Positions 7,033 through 11,871 of a stretch of 11,871 nt of DNA are shown one piece after another. This stretch comes from Dehalococcoidia bacterium (GTDB lineage Bacteria; Chloroflexota; Dehalococcoidia; Dehalococcoidales; RBG-16-60-22), in NCBI GenBank assembly GCA_013202615.1, contig JABMRL010000204.1, positions 1-11,871 on the forward strand. The letters are read 5' to 3'. Position numbers and translations under genes: made by a program. Within the stretch, counting starts at the first letter, position 1. Each line of letters opens with the position of its first letter. The notes under the pieces are model-generated. The model worked only from the letters and a program-made list of their open reading frames with translations, did not search any database and was not told the DNA's origin.

Positions 7033-7293
7033 TTACAGTACCAGTGCCAGCACAACAAGAATGACCACTATTGCCCCGGCCAGAATACCGATTCGGCGCA
7101 GTTCGGCCGTAACGTACGGGTATTTCACGGCAGGGGTTTTCGGTTTCGTAACCGCACCGGATGCCGGAGTTGAAACGGCGCGTATATTTTCCTGAGCGGC
7201 TACCGGCGGTGCTGCGGGTCTGGAGACAGCCGGTTGTCTGGCTCTTTTCTTTTTGCCCTGGAACACTTTGCCACGTCTTGGTTTTTTCGGCAT
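7033..7293 (-). CDS. Small Lys/Arg-rich tail-anchored membrane protein
   Basis: I do not recognise a characterised family for this 86-residue protein. Residues 1-20 are extremely basic (about ten Lys/Arg). Residues 21-57 are a low-complexity Ala/Pro/Val linker. YPYVTAELRRIG (58-69) leads into a single hydrophobic helix (about 67-86) that ends at the last residue. With no signal peptide and a positive N-terminus, it is predicted to be a tail-anchored protein with its basic domain in the cytoplasm, where it might touch nucleic acid, ribosomes or acidic lipids. It is probably a real gene: AGGAGAG precedes the ATG at good spacing, and it fits the operon neatly, 38 nt after the recombinase and 21 nt before pcm. 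Similar short proteins with a Y-x-Y-V...L-R-R-I sequence before a last helix occur, to my recollection, in Chloroflexota and Actinomycetota. Confidence 0.75.
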   Translation of the reverse strand: MPKKPRRGKVFQGKKKRARQPAVSRPAAPPVAAQENIRAVSTPASGAVTKPKTPAVKYPYVTAELRRIGILAGAIVVILVVLALVL

Positions 7294-7331
7294 TTGGACT
7301 CTCCTGTATCCTGTTAGGTATCAATATTCGG

Positions 7332-8240
7332 CTACTTGGCCCTCGGGTGCGACCTCTCATAGGTGCGCCGGACGTGCTCGCTGGTGAGGTGGGTATAAAC
7401 CTGTGTGGTGGAGATGTTGGCATGCCCGAGCAATTCCTGAACGGCGCGCAGGTCGGCACCACCGCTCAGCATGTGGGTGGCAAAGCTGTGTCTAAGTGTA
7501 TGCGGGCTGATCCGGGTGTCCAGTCCCGCCGATTTGGCGTACTCTTTCAACTTCTGCCAGAAACCCTGCCTGGTCAGGCGGTCGCCGCGGGGATTGAGAA
7601 AGAGGGCGACCTCATCCTTTTTACGAGCCAGTTTAGGGCGTGTTTCCCCGGTATACTCCTTTACCGACCGGGCAGCCTGCTCGTGGATTGGCACGATACG
7701 TTCCTTGTGTCCCTTGCCGAAACATCTTACAAACCCCTCTTCGGTGTTGACATCGCCCAGATTGAGGCCGACCAGTTCGCTTATCCGCATGCCGGAGGCA
7801 TAGAGCAGTTCCAGCATTGCTTTATCTCTCTTCGCTTCCAGCGTATTTTGCTTGGCCGGCTGTTCCAGCAGTTGGCGCACCTGGCTGATGCTAATCGGCT
7901 TGGGCAGCGACTTCCCCACGCTTGGCGAGCTCATGTTCTCGGTCGGCTCAGTCTTGATGATGCCCTCGGACTTCAGGAAGCCGAAGAAAGAGCGCGTTGC
8001 CGCCACCTTGCGGGCGATGGTTGTAGCGGCATAATTCCTCTCTTTGAGATTTAGCATGTAGCTCAGCATTGTCTGGCGGCTGAAATTTTCCCAGGAAGGG
8101 GTAAGCCCCTGCTTTGCCGCCTCTTCCCCGGCGAAGCTGGCCAGCTGCTGTAAATCGTTCCGGTAGGCGTCCAGAGTGTTCTCGGAAAATCCCTTCTCCA
8201 CGGTCAGGTAATTCATAAAGCTGTTGATTTCTTCTTTCAC
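7332..8240 (-). CDS. xerD: Tyrosine recombinase, XerC/XerD type
   Basis: This 302-residue tyrosine site-specific recombinase has a SAM-like core-binding domain (about 1-100, with FMNYLTVEKGFSENTLDAYRNDL) and a C-terminal catalytic domain (about 110-295). The whole catalytic set is present: Arg152 (SGMRISEL), Lys176 (GKGHKERIVP), His247 and Arg250 (HTLRHSFATH), His273 (LLGHANISTT) and nucleophile Tyr282 (TQVYTHL). Length and residue spacing match E. coli XerD (298 aa; R148, K172, H244, R247, H270, Y279). It probably resolves chromosome dimers at dif. XerC versus XerD cannot be settled from one copy, and it may be the sole Xer protein. The start is GTG at 8240, with AGGAGG (+ coordinates 8245-8250) 4 nt ahead; an in-frame ATG eight codons later has no better site. 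It is the first gene of the seven-gene operon, divergent from uvrC. No mobile-element hallmarks surround it. Confidence 0.93.
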   Translation of the reverse strand: MKEEINSFMNYLTVEKGFSENTLDAYRNDLQQLASFAGEEAAKQGLTPSWENFSRQTMLSYMLNLKERNYAATTIARKVAATRSFFGFLKSEGIIKTEPTENMSSPSVGKSLPKPISISQVRQLLEQPAKQNTLEAKRDKAMLELLYASGMRISELVGLNLGDVNTEEGFVRCFGKGHKERIVPIHEQAARSVKEYTGETRPKLARKKDEVALFLNPRGDRLTRQGFWQKLKEYAKSAGLDTRISPHTLRHSFATHMLSGGADLRAVQELLGHANISTTQVYTHLTSEHVRRTYERSHPRAK

Positions 8241-8270
8241 CGCGCCTCCTCTAAACAGGTATCGCCCATA

Positions 8271-8303
8271 TATTTTAACATAACGTTAATTATTTTAACA
8301 TAA
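8271..8303. repeat. 13-bp direct repeat, two copies with a 20-bp period
   Basis: TATTTTAACATAA occurs identically at 8271-8283 and 8291-8303, so the copies fall on the same face of the helix two turns apart. The 7 bp between them are CGTTAAT. Read on the minus strand each copy contains TTATGTTAAAA, which is both an extended -10-like element (TG-N-TAAAAT) and a 10/11 match to the E. coli XerD-binding arm of dif (TTATGTTAAAT). Confidence 0.95.
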
Positions 8304-8319
8304 ATCAATAATATGTCAA
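8272..8319 (-). promoter_or_regulatory. Predicted promoter of the xer operon, with a possible second -10
   Basis: On the minus strand a perfect TTGACA (+ coordinates 8314-8319) lies 16 bp before TAAAAT (8292-8297), which also has an extended -10 TG. Transcription would start near 8285 and give a leader of about 45 nt. The direct repeat places a second TG-N-TAAAAT at 8272-8277 without a good -35, which might serve as a second start or as a trap for polymerase. The leader carries AGGAGG at 8245-8250. Any protein bound to the repeats would block this promoter. Confidence 0.6.
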
Positions 8320-8321
8320 AT
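8273..8321. promoter_or_regulatory. Candidate dif-like/Xer-binding cluster upstream of the xer gene
   Basis: Three 11-mers resemble the E. coli XerD half-site: minus strand 8273-8283 and 8293-8303 (TTATGTTAAAA, 10/11 each), and plus strand 8311-8321 (ATATGTCAAAT, 9/11). Two arrangements are dif-like. In the first (8273-8300, minus strand) a left arm TGTTAAAATAA, a 6-bp centre TTAACG and a right arm TTATGTTAAAA form an 11-6-11 imperfect palindrome, with the left arm matching the inverted right arm at 9/11. In the second (8293-8321) the arms match at 8/11 around a 7-bp centre. The region is AT-rich and overlaps the predicted promoter, so this is a hypothesis. Confidence 0.4.
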
Positions 8322-8369
8322 AAAATCGGGGTAAAAAAGACACATTCTTTTTCCGTCAACGGGTTTGCT

Positions 8370-8397
8370 TTGTCCTCCATATCGGCTGTGTTAGAAT
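8370..8397 (+). promoter_or_regulatory. Predicted promoter of uvrC
   Basis: TTGTCC (8370-8375) lies 16 bp before TAGAAT (8392-8397), which has an extended -10 TG at 8389-8390. A start near 8404 would leave a leader of only about 13 nt before the TTG start codon, barely covering the GAGAGG site at 8406-8411. The very short leader lowers confidence; transcription could also start further upstream. Confidence 0.4.
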
Positions 8398-8416
8398 ATT
8401 CAGGGGAGAGGCAGAC

Positions 8417-10243
8417 TTGACGAGCGTACTGATTGAGGAGCAATTAAACGGGTTGCCGGACAGTCCCGGCGTATATCTTTTCCGTGACGCCGAAGGGACA
8501 ATCCTGTATGTGGGCAAGGCGGCCAGCCTCCGCCACCGGGTAAGGTCGTATTTCGGCGCCGGCCAGAAGCTGTCGCCCAAGCTGCTGAAGATGGTCTCCA
8601 GGATGGCTGATATCGATTTCTACGTAACATCCTCGGAGCAGGAAGCGCTGATTCTGGAACTTAACCTCATCAAGCGTCACCACCCCCGCTATAACGTAAG
8701 GCTGAAAGATGACAAATCTTTTCCCTATCTCAGGGTTAACGTCAAAGAAGAATGGCCCCGGGTTCACATCACCCGGCGTCTGGAGGAGGACGGTTCGCGC
8801 TACTTCGGACCGTTTGCCAGCGCCAAGTCCGTGCGCCGGACATTAAAAGTGCTCAAGGGTATCTTTCCGTTCCGTTACTGCGCGAAGACGATTACCGGCA
8901 CCGATTCGCGGGCGTGCCTGGAGTATTATATGGGTCGGTGCCTCGGGCCGTGCATCGGGGCGGTGAGCCGGAAGGAATACGCCGGGGTCATTAAAGAGGT
9001 CATCATGTTCCTGGAAGGGAAGCAGAATAGGGTTATCAGGAACCTTCGGGGTAAGATGGACCGGGCGGCGGCAGCGCTGGATTTTGAGAAGGCGGCGCTG
9101 TATCGCGACCAGATTCAGGCCATGGACAAAGTCGTGGAAGGGCAGAGAATCGCCGCCGCGGTCAGCGGCGAGCAGGACGTCATCGCTTTTTCTCAGGATG
9201 GAGACCAGGCTTATGTCCAGGTTTTCTTCATCCGCAACAGCAAGCTGACGGGACGTGAGAGCTTTGTGATGCAGGGCACGCAGCAGGAAGAGCCGCGACA
9301 GATTATAACCGTCTTCATCAAGCAGTTTTACGGTTCCAGCCCGAACATACCGCCCAAACTGCTCCTGCAGTATGCGGTGGAAGATACAGCGGTGCTCAAG
9401 GGCTGGTTGCAGGGCAGGCGGGGCGGTCGGGTTGATATCCAGGTGCCGCGCCGCGGCAGCAGGAAGCAGCTGGTGGACATCGTTGCCGAGAACGCCAGGC
9501 AGGGGCTGGAGCAACTGAAAATCAGGCAGCTCGCCACGCCTAAAGAGCTGGAGGCAGCCATTGACGAGATAGAGAAAGAACTGCACCTGCCCCAGCCGCC
9601 GTTGCGCATGGAAGCCTATGACATCTCCGATATTCAGGGGAAGGCGGCGGTGGGCAGCATGGTGGTCTTTGAAAAGGGAAAATCAAAGCCGGCCCATTAC
9701 CGCCGCTTCCGGATTAAAACGGTGGCGGGGGCCAATGATTACGCCATGCTTGAGGAGGTTCTGAGGCGGAGGTTCAAGCACCTCGGCGAGGAAAAATCCG
9801 TGCCGGATACCTGGGCAATCGTCCCTGACCTGGTACTCATCGATGGCGGAAAGGGCCAGCTCAATGCCGCGCTGTCGGCGTTGGGCGAGCTGGGTGTAAC
9901 GTCGGTGCCGGTGGCCAGCCTGGCCAAGGAAAATGAAGAGATTTACGTGCCGCAAAAGGCGAAACCGATTGTTCTCCCGCGCCGTTCTCCGGGGCTCAAG
10001 CTGTTGCAGCGACTTCGTGACGAGGCACACCGCTTTGCTCTGGGGTATTATCACAACGTACACCGCCGGGAATCATTCACCTCGGCGTTTGACGGCATAA
10101 CGGGCATCGGGCCCAGGCGCCGGCGCGCCCTCCTGAAGAAGTTTGGCTCGGTTCAGGCGGTAAGGGAGGCATCGGTTGACGAAATGGCGGCAACCAGCGG
10201 CATGACGGAAAAGCTGGCCAGAACGGTAAAGGAGTCGCTGTAA
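8417..10243 (+). CDS. uvrC: Excinuclease ABC subunit C (UvrC)
   Basis: This 608-residue dual-incision nuclease of nucleotide-excision repair acts on UvrB-DNA complexes. Domains in order are: the N-terminal GIY-YIG nuclease for 3' incision (GVY at 18-20, YVG at 31-33, EALILE at 76-81); a four-Cys cluster at C155, C167, C175 and C179, with the spacing of the Fe-S ligands of E. coli UvrC; the UvrB-binding UVR motif (about 212-240, LDFEKAALYRDQIQAM); the RNase H-like endonuclease for 5' incision with D402 (DISDIQG), D441, D476 (LIDGGKGQL) and H538 (DEAHRFA); and C-terminal tandem helix-hairpin-helix motifs (about 560-605, GITGIGPRRRRALLKKFG). Length is normal and all key residues are present. The start is TTG at 8417, supported by GAGAGG five bases upstream and by the standard N-terminus ahead of LPDSPGVYLF. 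It is divergent from xer, and the TGS GTPase follows after one base. Confidence 0.97.
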   Translation: MTSVLIEEQLNGLPDSPGVYLFRDAEGTILYVGKAASLRHRVRSYFGAGQKLSPKLLKMVSRMADIDFYVTSSEQEALILELNLIKRHHPRYNVRLKDDKSFPYLRVNVKEEWPRVHITRRLEEDGSRYFGPFASAKSVRRTLKVLKGIFPFRYCAKTITGTDSRACLEYYMGRCLGPCIGAVSRKEYAGVIKEVIMFLEGKQNRVIRNLRGKMDRAAAALDFEKAALYRDQIQAMDKVVEGQRIAAAVSGEQDVIAFSQDGDQAYVQVFFIRNSKLTGRESFVMQGTQQEEPRQIITVFIKQFYGSSPNIPPKLLLQYAVEDTAVLKGWLQGRRGGRVDIQVPRRGSRKQLVDIVAENARQGLEQLKIRQLATPKELEAAIDEIEKELHLPQPPLRMEAYDISDIQGKAAVGSMVVFEKGKSKPAHYRRFRIKTVAGANDYAMLEEVLRRRFKHLGEEKSVPDTWAIVPDLVLIDGGKGQLNAALSALGELGVTSVPVASLAKENEEIYVPQKAKPIVLPRRSPGLKLLQRLRDEAHRFALGYYHNVHRRESFTSAFDGITGIGPRRRRALLKKFGSVQAVREASVDEMAATSGMTEKLARTVKESL

Positions 10244-10244
10244 G

Positions 10245-11216
10245 ATGCCGGCCAACCTGCCACCGCAGTATTTCGATGCCGAGAAAAACTTCCGGGCGGC
10301 GAAGACCCCGGCCGAGAAAATCGCCGCGCTGGAAGAGATGCTGGCGATTATGCCCAAGCACAAAGGCACCGACCACCTGCGAGCCGAGCTGAGAAGTCGA
10401 ATCGCCAAGCTGACGCAGCTGGCGGGCAAGAAGAGCGGTGCCCAGCGGATGACCATGGCGATTGAGAAAGAAGGCGCCGCTCAGGTGGCCGTGGTCGGGC
10501 TGCCCAACGCCGGCAAATCACAGCTTGTGGCCAGCGTGACCAACGCCTCGCCGACAGTGGCCGACTACCCTTGCACCACCTATGCCGCCAGCCCGGGCAT
10601 GATGCCCTTTGAAAACATACAGATACAGTTGCTTGATACCCCGCCGCTGGTGCCCCAGATGATTGAATGGTGGCTGCCGCCCATGCTGCGGCGGGCGGAT
10701 GCCCTGCTTATGGTAGTTGATTTGAACGACGCTCCTGTGGAACAGGTGGCATCAGCAATCGAGCAGCTGTGGCAGATGAGAATCAGCCTTGGTCAGAACG
10801 AAAACGAAGAGGGAATCCTGAGCCGGCAGAGAGTACTGGTTGCGGGCAACAAGACGGACATTCCCGGCACCGATGTCGGCTTTAAGTCGTTGCAGGCTGG
10901 ATATGGTGCTAAACTGCCGCTTGTTTCCATCTCGGCTAGGGACGGGGCTGGTCTGGAGGAGATGAAAAGGCAGGTCTTCCAGTTGCTTGAGATTATCCGC
11001 GTGTACACCAAGACCCCCGGCCAGAAGCCGGATATGAACGACCCGATTATCCTGGGAAAGGGAAGCACTCTGGCCGACGCTGCCGAAGCGGTGCACAAGG
11101 ACTTCAGGGCCAAGCTCAAATTCGCTCGACTGTGGGGCTCGGGCAAGCACGATGGTACCATGGTCAAGCGCGACCATGTCCTGCAGGACGGCGATATCAT
11201 CGAGCTGCATGTGTAG
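10245..11216 (+). CDS. DRG/OBG-type GTPase with C-terminal TGS domain
   Basis: This 323-residue protein has an N-terminal charged helical region (about 10-60, with MPKHKGTDHLRAELRSRIAKL) resembling the N-terminus of eukaryotic and archaeal DRG proteins. A GTPase domain follows: G1 GLPNAGKS (85-92), switch I Thr (CTTY, 110-113), G3 DTPP (131-134), G4 NKTD (202-205) and G5 ISAR (229-232). A TGS domain (about 250-323, IRVYTKTPGQ to the terminal DGDIIELHV) closes the protein. DRG and OBG relatives bind ribosomes or translation complexes, so a role in ribosome function is likely but not shown. G3 has Pro where DxxG has the Gly that contacts the gamma-phosphate; this may be normal for the bacterial subfamily. 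The ATG lies one base after the uvrC stop with AAGGAG inside the uvrC end, so the two are co-transcribed. It is not Obg itself: the Obg glycine-rich N-terminal domain is absent. Confidence 0.88.
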   Translation: MPANLPPQYFDAEKNFRAAKTPAEKIAALEEMLAIMPKHKGTDHLRAELRSRIAKLTQLAGKKSGAQRMTMAIEKEGAAQVAVVGLPNAGKSQLVASVTNASPTVADYPCTTYAASPGMMPFENIQIQLLDTPPLVPQMIEWWLPPMLRRADALLMVVDLNDAPVEQVASAIEQLWQMRISLGQNENEEGILSRQRVLVAGNKTDIPGTDVGFKSLQAGYGAKLPLVSISARDGAGLEEMKRQVFQLLEIIRVYTKTPGQKPDMNDPIILGKGSTLADAAEAVHKDFRAKLKFARLWGSGKHDGTMVKRDHVLQDGDIIELHV

Positions 11217-11263
11217 TCTGTCAGTTATATACTGTAATTAATGTCTTGATTAAGGAAGGCAAA

Positions 11264-11725
11264 ATGGCCAGGGCGATAATAATTTACGAGTCAAAGTACG
11301 GCAACACCAGGCTGGTTGCCGAAACGATTGCCGAAGGTATAAGACAGGCTTCCGGTGTTGAAGCTGAGGTACGTGAACTGAAGGAGGTAAATCCCGAGGG
11401 GCTTACCGAATTTGATGCCATCGTTATCGGTTCGCCCAACCACATGGGCAACGCCACCAGGAGCATCAGGACATTTATCGATAAACTTGGTAAAATCAAA
11501 TTGAGAGGGAAGCTGGCGGCGGTCTTCGATACCTGTATTGACCGGGATTTGGAGAAGGCGGTGAAAAAGATGGAAAAGCAGGTAGGGGAAAAGGCGCCGT
11601 CGCTATCACTCGCGGCACCCGGACTATCTGTCAGGGTCGAAGGGATGAAAGGGCCAATCGCAGAGGGGGAGCTACCCAGATGTCAGGACTTTGGCATCAA
11701 AATCGGGAATCGACTGAAAGTTTAA
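11264..11725 (+). CDS. Flavodoxin-family protein
   Basis: This 153-residue protein has the flavodoxin fold. Strand 1 is MARAIIIYES, the FMN-phosphate loop ESKYGNTRLVAE is at 9-20 (related to the T/S-x-x-x-G-N-T motif), strand 3 is FDAIVIGSPNHMG (50-62) with the flavin-contact loop, and LRGKLAAVFDT (80-90) is strand 4. It is probably an electron carrier or a flavodoxin-like reductase domain; its redox partner is not visible. An open frame extends upstream to 11132, overlapping the GTPase gene. The ATG at 11264 is chosen because AAGGAAGG (11252-11259) precedes it and because the family N-terminus begins directly with strand 1. The 47-nt gap behind the GTPase gene is AT-rich, with a TATACT at 11228-11233 but no convincing -35, so read-through from uvrC or a weak private promoter are both possible. 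Confidence 0.9.
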   Translation: MARAIIIYESKYGNTRLVAETIAEGIRQASGVEAEVRELKEVNPEGLTEFDAIVIGSPNHMGNATRSIRTFIDKLGKIKLRGKLAAVFDTCIDRDLEKAVKKMEKQVGEKAPSLSLAAPGLSVRVEGMKGPIAEGELPRCQDFGIKIGNRLKV

Positions 11726-11746
11726 TTTCATTTACAGGAGATTGAT

Positions 11747-11871
11747 ATGCCATCACGCCCGGGCTGGTATGACCGATACTGGCGAAATATGGATAAGGAA
11801 ACTGAGGCCAGGATACGTACCACGTGCCCCCGCTGCGGCAGCTCTGGAACATACTACAACGAGCAGTTCCG
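11747..11871 (+). CDS. Unrecognised protein with zinc-ribbon half-motif, 3'-truncated by window edge
   Basis: A start codon at 11747 has AGGAG (11736-11740) six bases upstream, and the frame stays open for 41 codons to the window end. The visible N-terminus is aromatic and basic (PGWYDRYWRN) and is followed by TTCPRCGSSGTYYNEQF, in which C27-x2-C30-G looks like the first knuckle of a zinc ribbon. The second pair of cysteines would lie beyond the window. It starts 21 nt after the flavodoxin stop and is probably in the same transcription unit. I cannot name the family from this fragment. Confidence 0.65.
   Translation, partial: MPSRPGWYDRYWRNMDKETEARIRTTCPRCGSSGTYYNEQF

Noticed and set aside
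7161..8054. Long open frame (297 codons) on the + strand
   Set aside because: It is antisense to the recombinase gene and part of the small basic protein gene. The catalytic residues and codon structure belong to the minus strand.
7332..8240. Tyrosine recombinase as the integrase of a mobile element
   Set aside because: Length, catalytic spacing and operon setting fit housekeeping XerC/D. No tRNA, attachment-site duplication, phage or transposon genes are seen nearby.
8843..9586. Long open frame (247 codons) on the - strand
   Set aside because: It is antisense to uvrC, whose Cys cluster and UVR motif lie in this stretch.
11132..11263. N-terminal extension of the flavodoxin up to 11132
   Set aside because: It is an out-of-frame reading of the TGS domain of the GTPase. 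The flavodoxin fold begins at the ATG at 11264, which has its own ribosome-binding site.

Overview
The window is a compact, moderately GC-rich bacterial chromosome segment of ordinary housekeeping and envelope genes, with almost no non-coding DNA. The gene content points to Chloroflexota, possibly the Dehalococcoidia. The pointers are a divergent EF-G-like GTPase, a DRG/OBG-type TGS GTPase directly behind uvrC, and a small Lys/Arg-rich tail-anchored protein behind a Xer recombinase. This assignment is an inference from gene families, not from a marker gene. I see no rRNA, tRNA, CRISPR array, insertion sequence or prophage.

Layout. Positions 1-1764 (+) hold the end of an ABC ATPase and its ABC-2 permease, an exporter-type pair. 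Positions 1783-3843 (-) hold a single EF-G-like translational GTPase, convergent with the permease and with its own sigma70-like promoter at 3878-3907. Positions 3920-8240 (-) form a tightly packed seven-gene run. Read 5' to 3' on the minus strand it is: XerC/D-type tyrosine recombinase, small basic tail-anchored protein, protein-L-isoaspartate methyltransferase, nitroreductase, SpoIIM/DUF95 membrane protein, duplicated DUF350-like membrane protein, and membrane-anchored transglutaminase-like protein. Gaps are 12-38 nt, and the last pair overlaps by 4 nt. Positions 8241-8416 are the divergent control region. Positions 8417-11216 (+) hold uvrC (TTG start) and a TGS-domain GTPase one base behind it. 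A flavodoxin follows at 11264-11725, and then the start of an unrecognised zinc-ribbon protein that is cut off by the window end.

How the genes fit together. The three distal genes of the minus-strand operon (SpoIIM-like, DUF350-like, transglutaminase-like) look like an envelope or membrane module. The proximal genes are chromosome maintenance (Xer), protein repair (Pcm) and redox (nitroreductase) functions. UvrC is nucleotide-excision repair, and the TGS GTPase is probably ribosome-associated.

The most unusual structure is in the AT-rich xer/uvrC intergenic region. A 13-bp direct repeat with a 20-bp period carries two copies of an 11-mer matching 10/11 of the E. coli XerD-binding arm of dif, with a third diverged copy facing the other way. 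One arrangement has the 11-6-11 geometry of a dif site. The same bases also form the -10 elements of the predicted xer promoter, so this may be a dif-like site, an autoregulatory Xer operator, or only an AT-rich tandem promoter. Other points of note are the altered G-motifs of both GTPases (NKME and Tyr after DTPG in the EF-G-like protein; DTPP in place of DxxG in the TGS GTPase).
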